In this document: piece by piece, positions 46,459-56,990 of the stretch
How positions within the stretch are numbered: the first letter of the stretch is position 1
How the letters are laid out: each line of letters begins with the position of its first letter
Assembly: GCA_947179485.1 (NCBI GenBank)
Contig: OX359246.1
Coordinates: forward strand, 27,466,001 to 27,530,000
Origin: Allacma fusca
Lineage: Eukaryota > Arthropoda > Collembola > Symphypleona > Sminthuridae
Direction: 5' to 3'
DNA length: 64,000 nucleotides
Translations under genes and position numbers: made by a program
Notes under the pieces: model-generated
The model's database searches: none
Seen by the model: only the letters and a program-made list of their open reading frames with translations
Told to the model about the DNA's origin: nothing

Positions 46459-47024
46459 ATGAAATTGAGAACTTTGATTCAGACACTTGTGCATGCAAGT
46501 TTCCTGTGCTGCACCACATCCGCCAGTCAACTGGAAAATGTTTTTACAAATTTCCATAATAACGTTCTTCCACACTGTTTATTATTGGATTTTGTAACTT
46601 ACAACTTAAATACCAGACTGGGAAAACCGAAAAATATGGTTTTCGTTTGCTAGTCATACGTTTTTGGGAACTGTTTTTTGGTTTTGTCTTCGGTTTCTTG
46701 AAATACAGTTTTTGGTTAAAACGGATTTTGCTAAAAATAATTTCCTTTAAACAGTTAATAACGGTATTCACATCTCATTTAGCTTCAAAAATATTTAGCT
46801 TTACTAAGATACCGGTTTATGAAAAAATTAACGAGTTTTATTATTTTCACGTAGAGTATTATCATAACAGGAAAAAACTTCCAACAATACACTGTATTTT
46901 GAGCAATATCTTTGTTTTCATAAATTCGCTGTCAAATTTTGGTCGTATCCGAACTACTGAATTACAAAGTTCCACTCAAAATGTTAAAAAACTACACCAT
47001 TATTTTGTCTGTCCTTCATTGTAA
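46459..47024 (+). pseudogene. Ionotropic receptor remnant (IR E), N-terminal piece
   Basis: An ATG at 46459 opens a signal-peptide-like segment (MKLRTLIQTLVHASFLC) followed by LENVFTNFHNNVLPHC, which resembles the start of IR genes C and D. The frame then breaks near 46650 in sequence full of AAACCG/GGTTTTCG words. In another frame, from about 46745, it resumes with SKIF...EFYYFHVEYYHNRKKLP. That matches the SKILRF...NFYIVHFYNAENFKKQP region of gene D. No S1, pore or S2 sequence follows. This is best read as a decayed, truncated fifth member of the cluster with a small insertion. Confidence 0.5.
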
Positions 47025-47471
47025 ATAGAATCTTGAAAGTCTATGAACACTAAATGTAATGTAAACTGCAGCTATACATTCATATAATGTGCCGTCACGC
47101 CTGTACTAGTTGGCGACCAGAATGTGAGTCAATTTTACAGTTGCTTAAAAACGAAAAATAACAGTATGTTTTCCACTTCTGTTATCGTTTCCGTTTTTAA
47201 TCAAGAGTTTATCGCTTGTTTTCGTTTTAGCTTTCAAAAACCGTTAGGTAAAACTTTCGGTTAACAACGTTTTTCAATAACGTTTTCCATGTCAGATAAA
47301 TACACATAAGTCTGAAAATGTTCCGGAAAATAAAACGTGCTCAAATCTCAGCATTAAAGACGTCTTTGACTACAAATCCCGCAATGTTCTATTATTACAA
47401 CAAAATGTAAGAAGGAGATCATACCATATTCAAAATTCCACTCGGCTGTGTAGTGTTATATGTTAACGAAG
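47025..47471. other. Gene-free stretch
   Basis: No gene. Words such as AAAACGGTT/CGTTTTC around 47150-47290 resemble those inside the IR E break at 46620-46740. The two may be the arms of one old element, but no target duplication could be shown. Confidence 0.35.
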
Positions 47472-47479
47472 TCGTTAAC

Positions 47480-48712
47480 CAGGGGTCCGATTTTTGTAGG
47501 AAGATTCTTCCCTGGGAAAAAATATTTCTGGCAGGGAAAATTGCAAAGGGAAGGGATCATACCTGGGCGTTTCGTTTGCACTCGCACTCACCTCGCACTC
47601 AATTACAATTGTGGATCTTTAAACTCCCCTCGCGCTCGCAGTCATGAGTTGTGCCCCGCTGCACTCAAATTCCTGCCTCAAAGTACTCTCCCAAAATCGT
47701 TGCACTCGCACTCAAAGCTTGAGTGCTCTCATAACCCTCTCGCACCACCGAGTGAGTTTTATAATTAATGGCTGAATTGAATACGCGGTGATCTCCTTTA
47801 CCAACAACGTTTTTTGAAAACAACGTCTCACAACTAGTTTTGTGACTACTTGTGATATATCTCACTACTCTCAATGAACTTGGTGTTTCATCAAATTCCC
47901 CCGTTTTAGCTAATACAAGATAGTAACACTAAATATGTATTTATACTTGATATTGTGGAGAATTTTTAATATTTTTCAAATGTTTCCTTGACAAATTAGT
48001 CAAAGCAGCTGTATTTGATGGGCTTAATTTTTTCCTCAAAAGTGTAATATTTCCATTTTTATTTTCCAAATTATTTAGAAGTCGGAACGCTGATACCTCT
48101 GAAAAATTTATCTAAAATCCAGGGATGTGGAATATTTTGAGATATTGTATTTGAAGTAGTACTTGAAATACAATTTATTTTGTATTTAGTAATTTTCAAG
48201 CCGTAAATACCCTAGTTGTGAGTGCAAAAAACTGCACTCAGCCTCTGCCTCTTGAGTGCACATAATTTGAATGATCACTCTACCTCATTGCTGTGAGCGC
48301 AAAAATTTAAAATCGAAACTCGCACTCAATTTGAGTGCGTTGAGTGCGAGGCTGAGAGCGAGGCATGCACTCAATGAGCGCGAGTGCGCCCAGGTATGGA
48401 AGGGATTCTATTTTGCGAACAAGGATTTTAAAATTCGGTGATCTTTTTTTGGCGCGGATTTTAAAATTTCTTGACGTGTTTCAGCGAAATGTTTTAGGCA
48501 AACAGGGATTTTTAAATAGGTTGACCTTATTTGGCAGGGATTTGACGTCTTGTAGGGAAATCAATTTTGCCAACAGGGATTTTGAAAATCGTTGTCCCTG
48601 TTTTCAGCAGGGATTTTTGAAATCGTTGAGGACTTTCCCAGCAGTGACATTTGATTCAGCAGGGAAATTCAGAAATAATCTTCCAGGGACATTTACAAAA
48701 ATCAGACCCCTG
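47480..48712. mobile_element. hAT-like non-autonomous element (H6)
   Basis: Perfect 8-bp target duplication TCGTTAAC (47472-47479 and 48713-48720). The inverted ends CAGGGGTCCGATTTTTG and CAGGGGTCTGATTTTTG begin with CAGGG, the classic hAT terminus. The arms repeat CAGGGATTTT/GCAGGGAAATT words many times. It contains nested H7 and has no transposase. Confidence 0.88.
47557..48397. mobile_element. hAT-like non-autonomous element (H7), nested in H6
   Basis: The target duplication GGAAGGGA is present at 47549-47556 and 48398-48405. The inverted ends share ATACCTGGGCG; the left end has two extra bases. The arms consist of GCACTCGCACTC and GAGTGCGAG words in opposite orientation (about 47580-47755 and 48215-48390), and the middle is AT-rich without genes. 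Confidence 0.78.
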
Positions 48713-48720
48713 TCGTTAAC

Positions 48721-49211
48721 CAATTATGATTCAGCAATGACTAAGTTACTGAATATCCACCGGAATCAGCTCCCCACAGCATATTTTGTTTCAAAATAGA
48801 TCCAGTTCTAGTAGAACGTAATTATTCCGAAGTTCCTTAAAATATTTAACAGCTAGTAAATTCAACACATCAAATACTAAAAGCTTACGTTGTCGTCCTC
48901 GTAAACGTTTAGCATTATATATGAAAAGTTCCTCCTTTAGGAATTTTGAAGTATTTTCAAAGAATATCCTAACGTAGCCAAGATAGCTGGTGACTTCTTG
49001 TGCATTCCGTGTACCAGGATTTCTGTTGAGCGTGCATTTTTGTATAGGTCCGACTTTTCAGTGAAATGAAACAACTACATACTGTTAAAACAATGACGTC
49101 CAGCGAGTTCGAAATGCAAAAAATGAATTCCAATGAAGTGCAGAAGTCAGGCGTTTCGTTAGCTATGCTGAATAAAATGTGATTTCTTTTCTCATTTTAA
49201 TCTATTATTGT
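48721..49211. other. Gene-free spacer between H6 and H8
   Basis: AT-rich; nothing supported. Confidence 0.35.
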
Positions 49212-49219
49212 CATTTACT

Positions 49220-49906
49220 TAGTGCATCGCATGGGTTCAAAACAATCGAACCTGAACCTGAACCTGGACCCAAACTTTGGGTACCTCAAAAGTGTGAACC
49301 TGTACCTGAAAATGTACCCATTTAACAGGTTCAAATATTTCGATCCTGAACCTGACATAATTGCATTTTTGTAGTACCCGCACCTGATTAGTACCTGAAC
49401 CTGAAAAAGCACCCAAAAGACGACCTGAACCCGGGTATTTTTGAACCGGACCTGAACATGTTTGGGTACTTGAGAATCCGAACTTTTTTAAAATTTTATC
49501 TTGTATTAAAACTACAAATATTACAAAATATATTTAAAATGAATAAGAATGCAAGTTCTCTGGTTCCTGGGACACCCTGCCATTGCTTTTGCGATGGAAA
49601 TCATCTTGGAAGCTTGAAATTCTCCGGCCTTTAACTTTCAATTAATGAACCCAAACACTTCAGGTAATTTGTGATCAGGTTCAGGTCTTTCATGTGTTAC
49701 ACCTGGTCCTGACAGGTAAAATCAAAACGGGTTTTTCTCTGTACCTGGTCCTGAACCTGAACCTGTACCCAATTTCACGGGTAAAAAATATTGTACCCAG
49801 AAAGGACCCAAAATTATTGGGTCCAAAATACATGCACCCATACTGAACCTGAACCTGGACCTGAACCCAAATACCCGGGTGCGACCTGAACCCATGCGAT
49901 GCACTA
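49220..49906. mobile_element. hAT-like non-autonomous element (H8)
   Basis: Perfect 8-bp target duplication CATTTACT (49212-49219 and 49907-49914) and perfect 19-bp inverted ends, TAGTGCATCGCATGGGTTC. Both arms are built of ACCTGAACCTG and its complement in degenerate runs. It is non-coding, and the antisense ORFs across it are repeat translations. Confidence 0.9.
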
Positions 49907-49914
49907 CATTTACT

Positions 49915-50839
49915 AGCTTAAGTACCGGTTTACTGAAACCTATTTTATGCACTGTGGTCAAAACCGGTTAGAGAAAAGGTTTTATTTTTCGGTTCGGTTC
50001 CGGGAAGGCAAAAATGACCCGGACTCTAGCATCTTGGTTCCGGATTCGGAAACAGAAATAGAATTTGTTTCGGTTCATGAGAACTAGTCGGGTCGAATTC
50101 ATGTTTTGGTGCCGTTCAGAAACACTAGTTGGGAACACATCTCAATGCAAAGGCAAATTTCGGAAAAATTTGTAAGTACGACTTTTGTGTGCTATATTTG
50201 TTCCAGACGAAACCCCAGGAATGAGAAATGGGCTGACACGGCGATACTTGTTATGAGGACTAACGGAGTTGATCAATTCAGACCTTTGATGAAGTCTTGA
50301 CGGAAGTCAAAAGCGACAATCATTTTAAATCGTTGTGATTGCTCATTGATGCACATTGACCTCGTAATGGGCTCTCGTTTTGTAAAAACCAAAAAACTTG
50401 ATTGTATATATAATGAAGCGACAAATAATTAACTACGATGAGGTAGCTTGCATATCAAGACTAAAAACACGGAATGTGCATATTGCTCGTATTTAAATTG
50501 ATTCAAGTCGAATTTACGCATCACTTAGTAAATAACCCCAATTGACGTTCATCAAGGGATGTCTGATTTGCTGAATTACGAATCCTTCTTTCAATTCTCT
50601 TAAAAATGGCACATGTTCTTTTCTGATGAACTTAGAATTTGTCCATGCCATTCGATGGTTTCATTTTGTAATATGACTATGCTTAGCTACATTAGATTTC
50701 TTGTAGTTATTTGTTTCTACGTGCGTTTTATTTGCTCATTGATTCTGGCTTCTAGTTGGCGTCCTAAATACAAAATTGTGTCTTACTGGAAGTACTTAAA
50801 AAAATTGCTCCATAGAAAAGTGGCAAAAAGTGACAGTCA
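49915..50839. other. Gene-free stretch, possible old repeat
   Basis: Around 49930-50120 the words CGGTTC/ACCGGTT recur and may be an old element of the same style; its ends were not found. The rest holds nothing I can support. Confidence 0.3.
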
Positions 50840-51412
50840 GAGACAAGAGTTATAATTTATATACACTGAAGCGCAAAACATCAGTGAACAATATACACAC
50901 AACCAACGCAAAAGATCACATCTCACATAGGGAAAAACCACACATGAGGATAAAATCCACACGACATAAGTGTCACAAAGCAACACGGCAAGATTTCCCA
51001 CCAGAGGAAACTACATATAGTACATACAAGTGAGGATACAAAGCAGCTCTATAGCAACACCGAAGATAAGGAGAACTGAGTGAAGCAGTGCAAGTGCATA
51101 TTTAATACTATATACACTACAGCAGTAAGGCCTACGCATAGGAACACACCAGGTCACGTGACTAGAAAGAGGAGGTGACAAACGGTGGAAGCGAAACAGC
51201 AAGAAGGCCCGCTAAACGGGCATACCATTACTGAAATCTAATCCACTGAAGCCTGAACTATACCATAAGAAGGAATCCAGCATCATAAATAGCAGCTAAG
51301 TCACATTTATTTGATTAGTGTAGTATACGTGGGCTAATCAACACATCCTAAACTATACAACCTTCTGGAGATACTATCACCCGACTATATTTTGACAGAT
51401 TTCGAGGCAAAA

Positions 51413-51597
51413 GTGCACGGGTCGTGCTGTAACCTGGAATTTGGATCCCGTGCACCAACCAATTGACTACGGCGCTGTAACCGGGAATATAATCCACATA
51501 ATAACCTGATAACAACAAAGCAACTGTATACCTAATCGAAGTGAGCTGACTGCAAGGGTCGCGCTGTAACTAGGCATTTGGATCCCTGGCACCAACC
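51413..51597 (+). repeat. Internal repeats in the LINE2 5' leader
   Basis: Two similar ~47-bp units (51413-51460 and 51551-51597) share the pattern GGGTCG, then CGCTGTAAC or TGCTGTAAC, then TTTGGATCCC, then CACCAACC. A shorter degenerate copy (GGCGCTGTAACCGGGAA) lies between them at 51470-51490. Such leader repeats act as promoter monomers in some LINEs; that role here is speculative. Confidence 0.6.
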
Positions 51598-51819
51598 GAA
51601 TAGGCATAAACAATGCAGAAACCCCAGTACCAAGAAGAAGAATCAAACTTCCGTAGTTCATCACTAATAACTCGATCACCATCAAAAACAGCAGACGAAC
51701 AAATAATCCAGGAACACAACAAAAGCAAGAGAAGTCAATTACCATAAACGGAGACGTGCAAAAGGCCAAGAACGGAAGACTTTGACGAAGACACAATACT
51801 ATAGTTCAAAAGCCCAACC

Positions 51820-52491
51820 ATGAGTGCCCCCGACAACGTTATGACACCTGCAATGTTTCAAACTATGTTGAATCAATCACTTCAACCAATCAAAGAAGTA
51901 CAGCAAGATATAATTGCAGGTCAACTACACTTTGAAGCAGTCGTCACAAAGCGGATCACAGACCTACAAGTCCATGTCCAAGAACAGCATTGCAGAATAG
52001 AAACCTTAGAAAGAGAAAACGAAGTGCTGAAGAAAATGGTACGAAGAAATAATCTGCTAATATCCCGACTGGATGAAGCTGCCAATGAAACTCAAGACCT
52101 TCTGAGGAACAGGATAAACCAAGTGTTAATGGAGAACAAAATCATCTCTAATCCAGCTTCTATTGATACTGCGTTCAGGATTGGCAAAACCGGAAAAGGA
52201 CCGAGAACCATAAAGTTTAGATTAATCTATCAATCGGAAGCAGACAACATACTTTTCAACGGAAGACTGTTAAGATCAGAAAGGATTTACATTAACGAAG
52301 ATACCTCACCAACAGAGAGCAAGAACAGATTCTTGATCAGAAGAGAAGCAGTTGCAGCTAAACGAAACGGAGAAGTTGTAGAAGAATGGCGAAACTGCAC
52401 AGTAAAGATACATGGAATCAACTACGAGGCTAAGAGCGGGAAACTATACAGGGAAGGAGAAGAAGTGTCTCCACCAAGTAGAGAAGATTGA
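51820..52491 (+). CDS. LINE2 ORF1 protein (coiled coil plus RRM-like)
   Basis: The 223-aa frame opens at an ATG. Residues ~40-90 form a heptad-like coiled coil (ITDLQVHVQEQHCRIETLE). Residues ~90-190 match the ORF1p RNA-binding pattern (RRNNLLISRLDE, then AFRIGK, RTIKFRL, RIYINEDTSP). ORF1 proteins trimerise and coat the element RNA as a chaperone. The frame is fully open although ORF2 is destroyed. The region just downstream, 52492-52545, is the inter-ORF spacer. Confidence 0.75.
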   Translation: MSAPDNVMTPAMFQTMLNQSLQPIKEVQQDIIAGQLHFEAVVTKRITDLQVHVQEQHCRIETLERENEVLKKMVRRNNLLISRLDEAANETQDLLRNRINQVLMENKIISNPASIDTAFRIGKTGKGPRTIKFRLIYQSEADNILFNGRLLRSERIYINEDTSPTESKNRFLIRREAVAAKRNGEVVEEWRNCTVKIHGINYEAKSGKLYREGEEVSPPSRED

Positions 52492-52545
52492 GGAAGAGGC
52501 CGCCCTGCAACCGCACCAATAAAAATTACTAATAATCTTAAAAAA

Positions 52546-55500
52546 CTAAATAAAATAATTTACTGGAATGTACATGGACTCAGCAGCAACGCTGCAATGA
52601 AAATCAACGTAAGTAAACATCACAATCCCGACATTTTCGGCTTCTCGGAGACTTGGACTAAATACCACACCGTAACTGAAAAGCAACTTAACGAATATTC
52701 TTTTACCACAATCGACGCTAAAAGACAGAAGCACAGAGGCCGACTTAGTGGAGGACTGCTTATCGGAATCCATAAACAAGTCATAGCGAAGACACGTATC
52801 GTCCGAAAGAACTCCAATTTTATTGAAATCAAAATAAATGACTACAACGCAAATTTTAATCTACTTTTAACTTACTTTCCCCCGCAGGAAGATTATGATG
52901 ACATTTTAATCGACCTTCTGACAAACTCGACATTACGCAATGCAATCGTCATTAGAGATATGAACCTGCATTGGACAGTGCATACAAGAGGAAATCGACA
53001 CCAATAACATCAACATCTCCAGAAAACGACAATCAAAGGACAAAATAACTAACAGAAGAGGGAAACTTATCAAGGCTGTTTTTGAAGGGAATCAACTCAT
53101 AGTAGTTAATGGAAGGACAGCTAGCGATCCACAAGGCCAAACCACAACGGGCGCATTGGTAGTTAACTTATGCCTTGCCGGGACAGACTTAATAGAAAAC
53201 ATCAAGGACCTGAAGCTAATTGACACCCATGAATCAGACCATCTTCCAATTCTGCTAACCACTCATGAAACTGAAAAACATTGAATGTGTAACGTAGTCA
53301 TCGACAGCATTACTTGGAACAATGACTCAAAGCAATACTACAAGCAAGCACTAAAAATCAACAGCACATCCATTATGAAGGAAGTAAATGGTGACATTAA
53401 CAAACTCTCCACAAAGCTCTACCACTTTGCAAAAGAAGCCGGAATGAAAGTAAGGAAATGTGTTACCACCAACAAACAATACGTATTTGCGTTTCTATGC
53501 ATGTTGTATTTGCATCAACTATCTCAGCGGAGTAGCTATCTTTTACATAAGTTATAAGTCCTCCACCCGGAGATCCTCTATCTTTTCTGTATAGTACATA
53601 TCCCGGCACAGTGAGCTCACTATTATTTACAGAGTCATTTAGCCATGTTTCCGAGACACACATAATGTCAACATTATGATGACGCATAATAACAGTGAGC
53701 TCATCTAGTTTAAGCCTTATGCTACATATGTTAAGATACAGAATGGAGAAACCTTTTGTGAGCTTATAAGTCTAAATTTGGTTCGAGATCTTGTGGTTCT
53801 GATAACTATCGTTACATTTAAAGAACGAGTCATGGTTGCTGCCTATTATATTGAAAAGGAAATCGCATGATTCACAAGACCAGGAGTTTGTTAAACCAAG
53901 GATTTTAAATTCAGCAGATGAATGTTGTAAATCAAGACAGCTTGAGTTGTGAAACACAGATTTGCATAATTTACATATGATGGCTAGTTTTCTACCGTCG
54001 GATCGTTGACATATTTGCAAATATCTTTAGAATACAGGGGTTTACAGTAAGTCATGATAGAAGATGAGGATAAAATACAAAGGGTGTATATTAATATTAT
54101 ATGAATAGGTTAAATATAATTACTTGCTATACTCAGTGCGAAGGAAACACATTGTAGTTGTTATATACTGATGGCTGAAGAGTCGGCTGTCTTCGATGCT
54201 TCACAAGTTGGTGTGGGGATTTCTCCAGTTTTCGGCCTAGAGACAGCAGTTGGCACCAGTTATGGAGAGATGCCCTGACCTTTCGGCGTCTGGATACCAG
54301 CAGCCCAACAGTAGGGATGAATCCCATTCATCCGTGGCTTATGGGCGCCAGGAACCCGTCAAGCAGATTGAACAGTACACAAAGTGTACAGGCTCACAGG
54401 GAGCCTGAGCAAGTGCTACCTCTCTGCTCAGCAGTCAGAGAGTGAGTTTAACAGCAACTGTAAAGAAATGAAACAAGAATGTTCCAAAGCACTCCGATTT
54501 CTTAGACAAAACAAACCATGCAAAGAAGCACTTCGCCAATACACATCCATCCGTGATGACTACAACAAAATATGCAAAGAAGCCAAAGACAAATACTACC
54601 ATGAACTCAGGTCAAACATTTGCTTTAGCAAGAACTCAGCAACATTCTGGAAAAGTCTAAACGTATACAGAGAGAATAAGAGACAAACGTTCAATTGCAA
54701 TGACAACTAGCCAGAAGACTGGGCAAGTCACTACAAGAAACTCTTTGACTCAAGCGAAGTGATACAACAAACAAACCAACCGATCTTACCCAAACTATTT
54801 ACAACGACGGGACTACAGACTGCACTCCAGAAGCTGAGCAACAATAAGAGTCCAGGTAATGACGGAATCCCAAATGAAATATGGAAATAGCTCCCAAAAG
54901 AACTCCAACCATGCCTTCTAGGTTGCCTGAACAATTGTCTAACGAATGGAATACCAGATTACTGGGGAGAGATAGTGATCGCTCCAATTTTCAAGAAAGG
55001 GGATAAAAATGCAGTGGAAAACTACAGCCCGATATCTCTAGTCAATACAATAGTGAAGGTTTATACAATTTTGCTGGCGGAGCAATTGACGAACTGGATT
55101 ACCACAAACGTCAAACTCTCTGACAATCAGGCAGCGTACAGGAAGAAGAGAAGTTGCAATGACAATTATTACATTTTAAACTCCCTGATCCAAAAGGCAT
55201 TGACTGAAAACAAGAAACTATACTGTCTCTTCGTAGATCTTTCTAAAGCATTTGACTCGATAAGCCACGAGAAACTTTGGAAAAGACTAGATGACCTAGG
55301 AGTACCGGAATACCTTACAACTAAAGTTCAAGAAATATACCAGAAGGCCAAAGCGAAAGTCAGAACTGCTGAAGGATACACCCCGTTCGTGGACATTCTG
55401 AAGGGTGTTCTACAAGGCGAGACACTAAGCCCAACTCTATTCACTCTCTATATTGACGACCGAACCATTCTCCGAAAATCAAATGTAAACGGGGCTCGAC

Positions 55501-56758
55501 TTGCAGCACTTCAGAACCAAATACTAGTATACGCGGTCGACATCGTACTGACAGCAAACTCACCTGAAGACCTACAAACTCAAATTAATCTCTTAAATAA
55601 TTTTTTAAGAAGAATGACCTATCAGTTAACCTGGACAAGACCAAAGTCTTAATATTCGGGCACGGAAGGGCGCCCAAAAAGAATAAATGGTACTACAGTG
55701 GAAACGAAGTTGAAATTGTGGATCACTACACATACCTAGGGATAACATTTCATAGAAATGGAAGCTTCAACAAACACTGGCAAGAGACAAAGAAAAAAAC
55801 CAGCGCAGCGGTTGAAATTCTAATAAATACACTCAGATCCTCCAAGACAAATAACATCGACATAATCCTCAGACTTTTCTATTCACTTGTAAGCACAATA
55901 CCAATGTATGGGTTTGCAATCTGGGGAGCAAACTACATGGAAGAGCTCGAAAGACTACAGACCCAATTCCTACGCCGTATCCTAGGAGCAAGCTGCTTAA
56001 CACCACGACACGTTCTTCGATTAGAGACCGGAGGACAGAAAATGCAAACCATTGGATTAAAAAGCATTGCAATTCACATTCAAAACTCGATTCGCACGAA
56101 CTCCGCTACACAAATGGCCAACACGTGCATGCAAAATCAAAGGTATAACGCAAGAAACAACAATCTGAACATGTACAAACAATGGGAGGAACTTTTTAAT
56201 CAAGCTGGGCTTACATCTGACTTCATATGTTTAACCCAAGAGTACGATAAAATCAACTGGCCAAAACTGTGAAATAAAATCGAAACCGGCATGATAAATA
56301 GTGACGTCGAGGACATGGAGAAAACTGAGAACCCCAGCTACAGATGACTAAAGACACACGCACTGCAGAAAGACATCTACAAACATGGACTGAGCTGGCA
56401 CTTGATTAAATTTGCTCAAAACTTAAGATTTAACAAACCAAGGGTTTGGACACGTAACAGATATACCAACCTGAACGACATATGGAACAAATGTGGTAAG
56501 AAGGGCAAAAAATACACATACTGCGAAGCCTGCAAGTTAAAACCAGAAACCGTCTTCCACATTACGTTTGAATGCAGATTTTATAATTATACAAGAATGA
56601 AACACATTCAAGACCTTATCGATGATAATGGAACTAACATAAAAGATGAAAACTTCGTAAGCCAAATAATGAAGAAAGATGGCCTGCTCAAAAACATTAA
56701 ACACGCCTATGCGTTCTGGTGCGAAGCAATCAACCTACGAAATGGTACAGAACAATAA
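52546..56758 (+). pseudogene. LINE2 ORF2 remnant (endonuclease, RT, C-terminal zinc finger)
   Basis: The endonuclease starts IIYWNVHGLSSN near 52552 and includes FGFSETW and RDMNLHW. The frame is lost near 53005 and recovered in sequence with THESDHLPI near 53228. A reverse LINE fragment splits the gene at about 53462-54430. Reverse transcriptase follows: APIFKKGDK, YSPISLVN, AYRKKRSC, FVDLSKAFDSI and GVLQGETLSP. The catalytic box reads YAVD (55530-55541) instead of YADD, a single-base change of the first catalytic Asp. There are in-frame stops near 53282, 54708 and 54888 and a frameshift near 55610. The C-terminal part (56402-56758) keeps a C-x2-C...H-x4-C knuckle (YCEACKLKPETVFHITFEC). Confidence 0.75.
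53462..54430 (-). mobile_element. CR1/jockey-like LINE fragment inserted in LINE2, reverse orientation
   Basis: Reading on the minus strand from high to low coordinates there is a leader-like region (about 54430-54030). Next comes a PHD-like cysteine/histidine finger (CKLCKSVFHNSSC and SWSCESC, 54020-53772). The start of an apurinic endonuclease follows (LYLNICSIRLKLDEL, VDIMCVSETW, PGGGLITYV), ending abruptly at 53462. The 5' part is present and the 3' part absent, the opposite of normal LINE truncation. Its insertion interrupts LINE2 ORF2 between the codons for about KVRKCVTT and CKEMKQ. Both boundaries are accurate only to a few tens of bases. Confidence 0.6.
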
Positions 56759-56990
56759 CTCTGTTGTATCCACCCATGAAGTTGGTACACAATAAAATGT
56801 GAGCTGAAAGGAAGTGTACGAGCAGCAGCCCATCAATAGCCTTCGACAAATGGTACCAAAATTATGGGCGGATAGCATATAAATACGTAGGGCTGTCGTA
56901 AGGATGGGTCTGTTGGAGGGCTCCAATCCGTAAACCATAAAATCACGACCTGGATGCACTGGTAATAATTGTATCACTTGATTCACGAAT

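Larger units (their letters stand above)
50840..56990 (+). mobile_element. Decayed two-ORF non-LTR retrotransposon (LINE2)
   Basis: The segment carries, in order, an A-rich 5' leader (about 50840-51819), ORF1 (51820-52491), a broken ORF2 (about 52546-56758) and a short 3' region. ORF1 with a coiled coil and an RRM-like domain, plus an endonuclease-reverse transcriptase-zinc-finger ORF2, is the layout of L1-like and related LINE clades. I do not assign a clade. The outer boundaries are estimated from base composition only. The copy is dead: it has several stops and frameshifts, a mutated catalytic motif and a nested LINE fragment. Confidence 0.7.
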
